Of a stretch of DNA of 64,000 nt, positions 24,700 to 33,728 are shown piece by piece. The DNA is from JADJSS01 sp046329815 (GTDB lineage: Bacteria > Bacteroidota > Bacteroidia > Chitinophagales > JADIYW01), in assembly GCA_046329815.1 (NCBI GenBank), contig JAXLTY010000001.1:248001-312000 (forward strand). Direction: 5' to 3'. The notes under the pieces were generated by a model. The model saw only the letters and a list, made by a program, of their open reading frames with translations. It was not told the DNA's origin and made no database searches. Numbering within the stretch: the first letter of the stretch is position 1; the number at the start of each line of letters is the position of its first letter. The translations under genes were made by a program, and so were the position numbers.

Positions 24700-27600
24700 T
24701 TACAACTTCATCAATTTGGAATAGTAATTTTCCGAATCTGATTGAATCTGCAAGAAATAAGCGCCATTGCTCCAGGAAACAAAATTCGGAATTCCAAGTG
24801 CATTCACACCATTATTAAATATCATTTTCTTACTAAAAACTAATCGGCCTTCCGTATTATAAATATTAACTCTTGAATTCAGTTGTGTTTGATTTTTAAA
24901 TTCTACCATCACATCATTAACTGCTATGTACGCTTTTACCTGAATTGTATTTTCTTTAACACCAACACGTGGCGCAAAATAAACCGAATCAATCTGAGTG
25001 TAGGTATATTTATTCGTATTATCTACTATTTTAATTCTATAGTAAAACACACCGCCATTTGAATTCAAAAGATGCAAGAAATTGTAGTTAGTAAGATGGC
25101 TTGAAAAACCACCTGCCGGAACAGTGTCTATATCAATGAATGTTTGCGCATCAAAAGAATATTGAATAACAAATTCTTTACTATTTATTTCCTGTGTTGT
25201 CAACCATTCCAAATAAACATCATTATCTAAAGCAGTTGTGCTGAAATTAGTGATGTTAATATTTTGCACTGCGTCTGCATCATTTCTGATACTTGTTAAA
25301 TAAAACTCACCTAATGTATCTGATATAAATTCTACATAGTAGCCATTGTTATATGGATAAAACTGAATTTCGCCTGGTGAAAAATATTTATAGTATGCTT
25401 TTACATGATCGTCAGAAATATCCAAATTGGTATTCAGGCCTACATAACGCAACAAGCCAATATCGCCCATTCTGTTAATCGAATCTTCCGCTAAAACATA
25501 ATCTTTGTATTCTGCATTCGTCAAATACAAACGAATTTTATAGTTTCCCGGTTGCGAATTTTGAGCAGTGAAAACCCAGTTTCGAGGAAAAATATTTTTA
25601 CCATTATAAATTTTATGTTTAGATGTATTTGCTTCATAACCAAAAAGTACATTGCCTAAGTTTTTATTGTCGTCATATAATTCGGCTGCCAGTTTTCCAT
25701 TACGATAAAATTTATGCCAGCCATTTCCTGTGGAAGTTTGCGTAACATAAGCTGAATCCGAAGAAGCAATCACATCATAATCTTTCAAGATGTGAATATC
25801 GTCTATCGCCAAACCTTCTGAAACTGCATATTCATCCGAAAGCAGATGTAGTCTGCAAATAAAATTAGAACTATCCTGAAGATTTGCTAATGGAATTTGA
25901 ATGTGTGCTGTTTGCCAAGGGAAAACAACGCCGTCCCAATATGGTTTTCCGCCAAATCCATTGTACCAATTCAATCCGCAATTATAACAACCGAGGCGAG
26001 TCCATTGTGTGTCATTAGTACTATATTCTATATATGCAGAATCAGACTCTTGCTGCATAACAGATATAAAATGGAACGAAAGCAAAGGATCTTTAATGCA
26101 ACTGGTCAAATCCAAGCAACCTAGATATAAGTATGAATCTTCTCGGTAGTTGTATCCTTTGTTCAAACCTGTTGTCCAAGCTTTATTATCTTGTGCTGCA
26201 TTGTTAATATTATATTTTGTTGGCGTTCCTAATATCCATGAATTATTTACACCATCTGTTAAAATATTGCCATCATTGCTTTCAAAATCATTATAGTATG
26301 GAAATGAATCAATAGTTGGCATCACTAAAACAGGTAGATTAACGATAGAATCATTTCCTCTGTAATTATCGCCAGGATTATTTACCCAAACTTTTACGCT
26401 GTATTTTCCTGGCGTAGTTTGGTTAAATTTTGATATAAATGTATAGCTAAATGTATCTGACGGATTGATAGTTGCAGATATTGTTTCAGTAACAGGTGTA
26501 TTGTTGTTTATCTGATAAGACACCTGTAATGATGTAATTATTTGTGTAGAATGATTAACTCCAGTAATCTTAACTGGCAGTGGTGTGAAATTTTTTGTAC
26601 AAACTACATTTTTAATCTGTGCTTTAATCAATCCGAAATCTTTTCCTGCATTATACAATTTAAAATCATCGAATGTATAGCCACCGGCTGTATATAATGT
26701 CCCTGCAGACCTGGTTCCGTTTTGAACAATTTTAATTTGTGTAGAAGTTGAGAATGCTTGATTATTCTCTACTTTTAGTTTTTGATACAAATTTATTTCT
26801 TTTACATTATTATATATTCCATAGGCATTTGAACGATTTGCATATAAATCATAGACCTCAACCCAATTTCTGGTTTCACTGCCACGTGCAAAAATCTTAT
26901 CATTCCCATCAGGATCACCTCTGTATAAGTAACTAAAATCCAGATAAACGGTGGAATCTACATAACCGCTTAAATTATATGTAAAAATTAAATCATTATT
27001 TTTTGCAGTACCTCCATTATTAAAATTATCCAGTGTAATAGATTTCGTTCCAGTATTCGCATATTGCCGTCCTTCATTTGTTCTGAACCTTCCACCAAAT
27101 TCAGGATTATAATCAGCATAATCAAATCCGGTTATTCCAAAAGTATAATTCGTCAATTGCTCATTTGAATTTTCGAATGACTCTGAAAATGGCAATATCA
27201 GTTTATTGTTTGCCAAATGTTTTGCTACATAACGCAACGTGTCATTGCCTGTATTGTTATCACCTGTCAATGATGTCCATGCAACAATATTGTAATTTCC
27301 TACTGCACCCATATCTTCCGTAATAAGCGTGTATCTGGCAATAGATGTGTCATTTGATGTAACAACATCAGTTAAAGTCATATTTTTAACAGGACCACCA
27401 TTTAACGTATAAGAAACCGGAATTGAATTTTGTGTTGCTGTTCCATAATTTTTTACAATGAAAGACAACCTTTCGTTTCCAGCAAATGTTGTTGACGTAA
27501 ATTTCCTGCCACCAGTTTGTTTAAACATTGAATATACACCTACATCGTTTGCTGTGGCGCAACCAGTTGGTGTTGGAATAAATGATTTGGCCAGACTATG

Positions 27601-29946
27601 ATTTCCTTCAACACCGTCAAAAACAACAGATATAGCATAATAGTATTGACGTCCGTTTACAAGATTATTAATCACAAAGTTTGTGGCAGATGTTTGACCT
27701 ACTAATATCCAAGCTGTATCTGTAAACAAAAACACCTTGTATGCTGTAGCACCGGTTACTGTTGCCCAGGAAATTGTTGCTTTCTTATCGCAAACAGCAG
27801 CTGTAATTGTTCCATAATTTGCTTGTCTTCCTATCGTAAAATTTTGTTTCGAAATTGCTACGTTTGAACCAGAAGTAATTCTTACCAGGCATTGGTTACT
27901 TGAAACAATTGGAGTTGTAAATTGAAGTGATTCTTTTTTTAACGCATAATTAGCAGCCAGTAAAGTCCATGTTCCACCATTATTTGTAGATATTTCAATA
28001 TCAGCAATAGAGTCAAATCCATTTGAATTCCATCTCATAACATAAGCAGTTCCAGCATCTAATAGTTCTCCTCCATTTGGATGTGTTATTTCTATTTCTT
28101 TATTCTGTCTGAAATATGTTACAGCATAATTTTGCGGTCCAAAAGGAACTTTAGTGCCTTTTACTACAATTTTATAACTACCTGCAATCGGATTAACGAT
28201 TGAAACCTGTTCATTTGTATTTATAATATCAACACCTCTCTTAGCATCATTTTTAGGCAATAACGGATCTAATATCCAAGGAAGAATTGTATCACCTGTT
28301 GGTGTAACCACTTTTAAATCCAGATCATTTACAATAGATTTTGTTGCAATCGGACTTCCTTCTTTATCTGTCCAACAAAGTGTTATGTTTAATTGACTTA
28401 AACCTGCCGGAACTGAAATAGCATCTACATTGAATTGATTTTCTGAAATGCTATTTTCAAGATATAGATTATTAGCAATTGAATAAACAGCTTTGTTGGC
28501 ATTCGGAATTCCATAACCAAATTTATAATCCGGTCCAAAATTTCCCAGGTCGTGAGCTGTATTATAAAGTACAGCTTTCACCAATGCTGCATTGGGTACT
28601 GTGCCAAATTGTTGTTTATATTTTTGATGTATTAATGCCGCTATTGCTGCTATTTGCGGAGCTGCAAATGATGAACCGTACACTGCACCAAAATTATTAT
28701 CAGGCACTGTAGTAAATACACCATATCCTTTTGATACTAATTCAGGTTTCAATCTGCCATCTACAGTCGGCCCTCTTCCACTGTTACCAACTATTGTTCT
28801 GTCTGTAAATAACCAACCGACTGTAATTGCATTTTTACAACCTTGAAAGCCAATATCAATTGAACTAAATGTATCTGATGCAGCACAAGTAGAAGCAGTA
28901 TTACCTACTGCTACCACCGGTAGCAACGTTGGATGCTGATTCACTAATCTGTCTAAATCCGCAGCTTCAGGAATATATGAACCAGATTCATTACAAGTGG
29001 TAGCTGCAAAGTTATACGAGTGATTGCTGATATCAATATTATAAGCAGGTTTTGCGTTTTCCAATTCACCTACTATATCACCTAAGACATCATAATAATA
29101 TAAATTAGATTGCGGTGACAATCCTTTTATCGCACCGAAAAAGAAACCTTTGCCAGCAATACAACCACCAACAAATGTTGGATGCTGATTTGCTGCAGGA
29201 TAATTCAATTCATTATCAACTACAATATTTTTAGAAGCCGGCAAATCAAGGTGTGTGCCAACCGTGCCTTCGTCCCAAATGCCGACGTTGACACCTTCAC
29301 CTTTTAAATTATAACCATTCGGTGATGCATTTTCAACTTCATTTACATTGGTCAGCCAGTTAGATTCCTGTATCAAAGGATTTTTTTGTTGATAATAATT
29401 TGAAATAAAATAAACGAAAGGAATCTGTGCAATTTTTTCTATTTGTGATTTATTGACAATTGTTGTAAAATGATGATTTTTAGCATCTATTTTTGAAACA
29501 GAAAAACCGATTTGCTGTGCGATTACCTGAATAGCTTCATCACTTACAGAACCTGCATATAAAACGGTAACCGGATTTGAGTTTAAAGTAGTAGATTTTA
29601 ATGTTTCATAAATTTTATCTTCCGGTTTTAAATAACCAACTTGTGCCAATTGAATTCTTTGCAGCGAAGCAACTGTTGTACTTGCATTAGATGAAACCAA
29701 ATAATAACCATCACCTAAATAAGATTCTACTTTAATATTATTCGATAAAAGATAAGATTCAGTATTAGACTTTGGTTGAATGACCAAATAATCAGTCTGG
29801 TCATACCTGAAAGCAGAAACATTCGTTCTGGCAGCAGTATTATTTAATGAAGAAAGATCAATCGGTGAAATTTCGAAATTATCTTTAGAAAAAACTGTAA
29901 AAAAATTGGCAATAACCAGCACCAGCAAAATAAAATGCTTTGTCAT
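24700..29946 (-). CDS. Giant secreted subtilisin-like serine protease with T9SS sorting domain
   Basis: A 1748-residue protein from the ATG at 29944-29946 (a TTG 20 codons upstream is less likely, as it would precede a good signal peptide, MTKHFILLVLVIANFF). Residues about 20-210 look like a propeptide. The S8 peptidase domain follows, with Asp225 in VGIWDEGT, His255 in NQHPTFVGG and Ser426 in GSSFAAPQIAA; NHSYN supplies the oxyanion Asn. Then come a P-domain-like region, an Ig/FN3 module (ATISWATVTGATAYKVFLF), CARDB-like repeats (DVGVYSMFKQTGGRKF), two jelly-roll-like MAM/adhesion segments and a type A sorting domain (VNIYNTEGRLVFS to NGAYFLQIQSDSE). It should be secreted by T9SS and degrade extracellular protein. 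The His motif HPTFVGG deviates from the usual HGTxVAG. Confidence 0.9.
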   Translation of the reverse strand: MTKHFILLVLVIANFFTVFSKDNFEISPIDLSSLNNTAARTNVSAFRYDQTDYLVIQPKSNTESYLLSNNIKVESYLGDGYYLVSSNASTTVASLQRIQLAQVGYLKPEDKIYETLKSTTLNSNPVTVLYAGSVSDEAIQVIAQQIGFSVSKIDAKNHHFTTIVNKSQIEKIAQIPFVYFISNYYQQKNPLIQESNWLTNVNEVENASPNGYNLKGEGVNVGIWDEGTVGTHLDLPASKNIVVDNELNYPAANQHPTFVGGCIAGKGFFFGAIKGLSPQSNLYYYDVLGDIVGELENAKPAYNIDISNHSYNFAATTCNESGSYIPEAADLDRLVNQHPTLLPVVAVGNTASTCAASDTFSSIDIGFQGCKNAITVGWLFTDRTIVGNSGRGPTVDGRLKPELVSKGYGVFTTVPDNNFGAVYGSSFAAPQIAAIAALIHQKYKQQFGTVPNAALVKAVLYNTAHDLGNFGPDYKFGYGIPNANKAVYSIANNLYLENSISENQFNVDAISVPAGLSQLNITLCWTDKEGSPIATKSIVNDLDLKVVTPTGDTILPWILDPLLPKNDAKRGVDIINTNEQVSIVNPIAGSYKIVVKGTKVPFGPQNYAVTYFRQNKEIEITHPNGGELLDAGTAYVMRWNSNGFDSIADIEISTNNGGTWTLLAANYALKKESLQFTTPIVSSNQCLVRITSGSNVAISKQNFTIGRQANYGTITAAVCDKKATISWATVTGATAYKVFLFTDTAWILVGQTSATNFVINNLVNGRQYYYAISVVFDGVEGNHSLAKSFIPTPTGCATANDVGVYSMFKQTGGRKFTSTTFAGNERLSFIVKNYGTATQNSIPVSYTLNGGPVKNMTLTDVVTSNDTSIARYTLITEDMGAVGNYNIVAWTSLTGDNNTGNDTLRYVAKHLANNKLILPFSESFENSNEQLTNYTFGITGFDYADYNPEFGGRFRTNEGRQYANTGTKSITLDNFNNGGTAKNNDLIFTYNLSGYVDSTVYLDFSYLYRGDPDGNDKIFARGSETRNWVEVYDLYANRSNAYGIYNNVKEINLYQKLKVENNQAFSTSTQIKIVQNGTRSAGTLYTAGGYTFDDFKLYNAGKDFGLIKAQIKNVVCTKNFTPLPVKITGVNHSTQIITSLQVSYQINNNTPVTETISATINPSDTFSYTFISKFNQTTPGKYSVKVWVNNPGDNYRGNDSIVNLPVLVMPTIDSFPYYNDFESNDGNILTDGVNNSWILGTPTKYNINNAAQDNKAWTTGLNKGYNYREDSYLYLGCLDLTSCIKDPLLSFHFISVMQQESDSAYIEYSTNDTQWTRLGCYNCGLNWYNGFGGKPYWDGVVFPWQTAHIQIPLANLQDSSNFICRLHLLSDEYAVSEGLAIDDIHILKDYDVIASSDSAYVTQTSTGNGWHKFYRNGKLAAELYDDNKNLGNVLFGYEANTSKHKIYNGKNIFPRNWVFTAQNSQPGNYKIRLYLTNAEYKDYVLAEDSINRMGDIGLLRYVGLNTNLDISDDHVKAYYKYFSPGEIQFYPYNNGYYVEFISDTLGEFYLTSIRNDADAVQNINITNFSTTALDNDVYLEWLTTQEINSKEFVIQYSFDAQTFIDIDTVPAGGFSSHLTNYNFLHLLNSNGGVFYYRIKIVDNTNKYTYTQIDSVYFAPRVGVKENTIQVKAYIAVNDVMVEFKNQTQLNSRVNIYNTEGRLVFSKKMIFNNGVNALGIPNFVSWSNGAYFLQIQSDSENYYSKLMKL

Positions 29947-30090
29947 ATGAATAGAGATTTTACTATAAATATAGAATTTTATGTTGAAACAGGCAACTTT
30001 TGACAATGCTTACTTATAACCATTTGTTCATAGATTTTCGCATTTAATAAACAACAAAATCAATGAATTACGTAAAAAAGAGAGGTGCTA

Positions 30091-31035
30091 TTATTGCTGC
30101 TGTTGTTGGTGTTGTACATGAATAATCGGCGCAACATCACTTTCTTCTTTGTGCATCTGCACTTCGTTTTCATCTTCGAAAACAGTTCCGTCTTCATAGC
30201 CAACCGAAACATAGACCATCAATTCCTGATTTGCCGGTCCTTTAAATGTTCCTTTTACAGAAGTACAATCCGTAAAATCACGACCGACTGCCAGTTGAAT
30301 ATGATGCTCATTTGCGTAACAATTGTTTGTCGGATCGATGCCAATCCAACCGAGATTTGGAATATATGCTTCGATCCACGCGTGCGTTGCACCTTCGCCA
30401 CGCATGCCATTTTTATTCGGACAAATATAACCGCTGACATATCGGCTTGGAATTCCGATCGTGCGCAATAATTGTAATAAAACATGTGCAAAATCCTGAC
30501 AAACACCGGAACGCAATTCGAGTATTTGGTCAATTGTCGTTTCAACAGTGGTAATACCTTTGATGTATTTAAAATGATCAAAAATATACTTAGAACATAG
30601 TTTAGTGCATTCTAATGGCGACAAATTTTGAACATTAATTTCATTTAATATTTGTTGAATCTTTTCCTGTGATTTTATTTTTTCTTTTCGTGCCAGATCC
30701 AAAAAAATAATATTGGATGCAATTTCGTTTTGCAATGTTTGCCAGTCATTATTTACAGACAGCGATTCATCGATAATTTGCAAGGTTGTTTTTGCGATCA
30801 AACGACTATCAATAACCAGTTCTTCATGTGGTTTTGACACCGTGAAAAAGCCAACCGTATTGTTCCAATAATCCTGAAATTTATTGATGTTTGGTTCATC
30901 TGTAATTACTAATTCGTGACTTAAAATTTCTTGTCCAATTTTAGTAAACGGAAATATTTTTATCTGATTCGCACTTTCTCTGACAGGTCTGTCGTATTTA
31001 TATTTGGTGATGTGTTGTATTTTGAAAACAGGCAT
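30091..31035 (-). CDS. Transglutaminase-like cysteine peptidase with N-terminal Bact_transglu_N domain
   Basis: A 314-residue protein. The N-terminal beta domain begins FKIQHITKYKYDRPVRESANQ (typical transglut_N), and the catalytic core carries Cys in RSGVCQDFAHVLLQLL, His in GATHAWIEAYIP and Asp in IGIDPTNN. Family members act as peptidases or amidases on unusual peptide bonds. It is the last gene of a conserved trio with alpha-E and circularly permuted ATP-grasp proteins, thought to make and modify a peptide-like product. The C-terminus ends in a short poly-Gln run. The spacer to the alpha-E gene contains a palindromic GTTATAA-type repeat. Confidence 0.92.
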   Translation of the reverse strand: MPVFKIQHITKYKYDRPVRESANQIKIFPFTKIGQEILSHELVITDEPNINKFQDYWNNTVGFFTVSKPHEELVIDSRLIAKTTLQIIDESLSVNNDWQTLQNEIASNIIFLDLARKEKIKSQEKIQQILNEINVQNLSPLECTKLCSKYIFDHFKYIKGITTVETTIDQILELRSGVCQDFAHVLLQLLRTIGIPSRYVSGYICPNKNGMRGEGATHAWIEAYIPNLGWIGIDPTNNCYANEHHIQLAVGRDFTDCTSVKGTFKGPANQELMVYVSVGYEDGTVFEDENEVQMHKEESDVAPIIHVQHQQQQQ

Positions 31036-31040
31036 TTGTT

Positions 31041-31138
31041 GGTTCGTTATTCGTTACAAAGTTAAAGGTTATATGTTGTTTATTTTTTAATTATTGTCGT
31101 TATAACTATTAACTTATAACGATCAACCAATAACCTCA
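31041..31138. repeat. Palindromic GTTATAA-type element
   Basis: The left part (31041-31075: GGTTCGTTATTCGTTAC then AAGTTAAAGGTTATA) and the right part (31100-31137: GTTATAACTATTAACTTATA then CGATCAACCAATAACC) are imperfect inverted repeats. The element fills the gap between the transglutaminase and alpha-E genes. Confidence 0.6.
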
Positions 31139-31140
31139 AC

Positions 31141-32079
31141 TCAATGATAGGCAAAATACACTTTACTGAGTTTATCACTGAAATTAAAAACATCGTCAAT
31201 GATTTCTTCCAGATATTTGTGCAAACCAACTTTAGAAATCGATTCCAAATCAGAATATTCAATGCGGCTGCGCAGGCGTCCAATCGTCTTTTCCAACTGT
31301 GCATCTGCTTCTGATTTTTCGTGCATAATTTTTTCCATGATATGACTAATCTTCTTGGTTGAATATAAAATAGATCGTGGAAAATCTGTATTCATTATGA
31401 TCATATCCAGCACATTTTGTGTTTGCAAACCGGTGTGATACGTTTTCATGTAATATTCATAACCCGAAACTGAAAGCAATAAATTTTTCCAATACGGAAT
31501 ATCCATCGGATTGTTGACATCGTATTCGATGTCGTTAAATTTTATGTCTAAAATATCAGCAGTTTGTATGGCGCGCTCAATAAACTTTCCCATATTCATA
31601 AAATTCCAGCCTTCACCGCGCGGCATCGTTACTTCGGCAACGCCATAAAAATACAGACTTTCATCGATCAAAGAAGAAATTGCATACAACTGTTCGCCTT
31701 TTCCTAACAATTCTTCGATGCGCTTATTGTTTATTTTCTGATAATAACGATTAATACTTTCCCAAACTTCTTTCGTAATATGATCTTGTACACCGCGTGC
31801 ATTTTCGCGCGCTTTGGTAATAATATTTCGAATAGAATTGGTGTTGGTTTTATCTGTAATGATGTATAATAAAGCAGCTTGTGTGTTGTCTTTTATTTTA
31901 TCGATTGCATCATCTTCCAGTTCCGTAAAAATCTGCAAAACAGGTTTCCAGTTGTAGTTATCTTTTTCGTTTTTATCTAAAGAAGTTACGTAATTAATTT
32001 TAAGCATGCGCAACATACCTTCTGCACGTTCAACGTAACGGTTCATCCAAAATAATGATTCTGCAATTCGGCTAAGCAT
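31141..32079 (-). CDS. Alpha-E domain protein
   Basis: A 312-residue, almost wholly alpha-helical protein. It begins MLSRIAESLFWMNRYVERAEGMLRM, the diagnostic start of the bacterial alpha-E family (PF04168), and includes FIERAIQTADILDIKF. The family is found almost only beside circularly permuted ATP-grasp and transglutaminase genes, as here. No enzymatic residues are known; it is thought to be a scaffold or partner of the ATP-grasp ligase. Confidence 0.93.
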   Translation of the reverse strand: MLSRIAESLFWMNRYVERAEGMLRMLKINYVTSLDKNEKDNYNWKPVLQIFTELEDDAIDKIKDNTQAALLYIITDKTNTNSIRNIITKARENARGVQDHITKEVWESINRYYQKINNKRIEELLGKGEQLYAISSLIDESLYFYGVAEVTMPRGEGWNFMNMGKFIERAIQTADILDIKFNDIEYDVNNPMDIPYWKNLLLSVSGYEYYMKTYHTGLQTQNVLDMIIMNTDFPRSILYSTKKISHIMEKIMHEKSEADAQLEKTIGRLRSRIEYSDLESISKVGLHKYLEEIIDDVFNFSDKLSKVYFAYH

Positions 32080-32116
32080 GTATGTTATTCGTTATAAGTT
32101 ATTTGTTATAGGTTAT
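32078..32116. repeat. GTTATAA-type repeat, single arm
   Basis: A run of GTTAT/GTTATAAG motifs in the 80-base gap between the alpha-E and ATP-grasp genes, of the same type as those at 5619-5655, 31041-31138 and 51829-52287. It is followed by a CACTTTCA low-complexity tract. Confidence 0.5.
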
Positions 32117-32159
32117 TTTTGTTTTCACAATCACTCTCACTTTCATACTCATTTTCACT

Positions 32160-33635
32160 TTAGTCGATTATCCATGTATCTTTGCTGCCGCCACCTTGCG
32201 ATGAATTTACCACCAAAGAATTTTCTTTCAACGCTACGCGTGTCAAACCACCTGCAACTAATTTAATGCCATCAGGTCCGCACAATGCATAAGGTCTGAA
32301 ATCGATATGTCGTGGTGCTAATTTTCCGTCGATATAACAAGGCACTGTCGAGATTTTTATCGTTGGCTGCGCGATATACGAACGTGGTTCTTTTAAAATT
32401 GCTTCTTTGAATTTCGCAATCTCTTCATCACTTGCGCTCTCACCCATCAGCATGCCATAACCACCGGATTCATTGGTTTTTTTGACAACCATTTTATGCA
32501 TATTTTGAAATGTATATTCGCGCTCTTCAGGAATTTCCATTCTATATGTCGGAACATTTTTTAATAATGGTTCTTCATTTAAATAATACTTAATCATTTC
32601 CGGAACATAAGTATATATAGCTTTATCATCAGCAACACCATTGCCCATTGCATTTACAATGGCAACATTGCCTTTGCGATAGGCAGACACCAAACCAGGC
32701 ACGCCAAGCAAGCTATCCGGACGAAACACCAACGGATCTAAAAACTCATCGTCAACACGACGATAAATAACATCAACCTGTTTTAAACCGCGTGTAGTTT
32801 TCATATATACTTTATGATTATCCACCAATAAATCTCGGCCTTCTACCAATTCAATACCCATGTAACGCGCTAAGAACGTGTGCTCATAATACGCAGAATT
32901 ATACATGCCTGGCGTCAGCAAAACAATGTTTGGATTTTGAATTTGTTTTGGTGCTAACTGCACTAAAATATTATGCAGCAAAATCGGATAATCGGAAACT
33001 TTGCGCACATTGTATTCATTCATTAATTCCGGAAAAATACGCTTGGTTACATCGCGATTTTCGAGCATATACGACACGCCAGATGGTGTGCGCAGATTAT
33101 CTTCCAACACATAATATGTTCCATCAGAATCTCGTACCAAATCGATGCCTGCAATATGTACATAAATATCGTGTGGCACCTGAATGCCAAATACTTCTCG
33201 ATTATAATGCGGACACGAAACCACCAACGCCGATGGAATTTTTCCGTCTTTTATGATATGTTGTTCGTTATAAATATCTTTCAAAAAAAGATTGAGCGCT
33301 TTTAGCCGTTGTGCTATTCCTTTTTCGAGAAAATCCCAATCGTTCGCTGTGATAATTCTTGGAATGATATCGAACGGAAAAATACGCTCAATGCCTTCTT
33401 CATTTTCGGAATAGACGGTAAACGTGATACCTTGATTCATAAACATCTTTTTCGCGATCTCTTCTTTCCGGTTCAGAATATCCAAATTGATCGTGTTGAG
33501 TTGTTTAAAGATCGATTGATAGTGCGGACGAATGTTACCGTCAGCCAGACTCATTTCGTCCCAAAAACTATTTCGTGTATTATATTTATCAAAAATCATT
33601 CGTGTATTTGAATTATCGAAATACATGATAAGCAT
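32160..33635 (-). CDS. Circularly permuted ATP-grasp type 2 protein
   Basis: A 491-residue enzyme of the CP_ATPgrasp_2 family. Diagnostic stretches are PFDIIPRIITANDWDFLEKGI, IAGIDLVRDSDGTYYVLEDNLRTPSGVSYMLENR, MYNSAYYEHTFLARYMGIELVEGRDL and VVKKTNESGGYGMLMG. It should ligate an amine to a carboxylate with ATP, probably to build a small peptide. It is the first gene of the operon that continues with alpha-E and transglutaminase proteins; this trio is widespread in bacteria. The start could be the first ATG (33633-33635) or a second one three codons later. Confidence 0.93.
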   Translation of the reverse strand: MLIMYFDNSNTRMIFDKYNTRNSFWDEMSLADGNIRPHYQSIFKQLNTINLDILNRKEEIAKKMFMNQGITFTVYSENEEGIERIFPFDIIPRIITANDWDFLEKGIAQRLKALNLFLKDIYNEQHIIKDGKIPSALVVSCPHYNREVFGIQVPHDIYVHIAGIDLVRDSDGTYYVLEDNLRTPSGVSYMLENRDVTKRIFPELMNEYNVRKVSDYPILLHNILVQLAPKQIQNPNIVLLTPGMYNSAYYEHTFLARYMGIELVEGRDLLVDNHKVYMKTTRGLKQVDVIYRRVDDEFLDPLVFRPDSLLGVPGLVSAYRKGNVAIVNAMGNGVADDKAIYTYVPEMIKYYLNEEPLLKNVPTYRMEIPEEREYTFQNMHKMVVKKTNESGGYGMLMGESASDEEIAKFKEAILKEPRSYIAQPTIKISTVPCYIDGKLAPRHIDFRPYALCGPDGIKLVAGGLTRVALKENSLVVNSSQGGGSKDTWIID

Positions 33636-33728
33636 ATTTTTGCATTATTTTTCAATAATTTGTCAAAATCTTGTCAATTTTAATAAAATAGTAAAAGTAT
33701 TTTTTCTCAAAGATACATATCACTTCAG

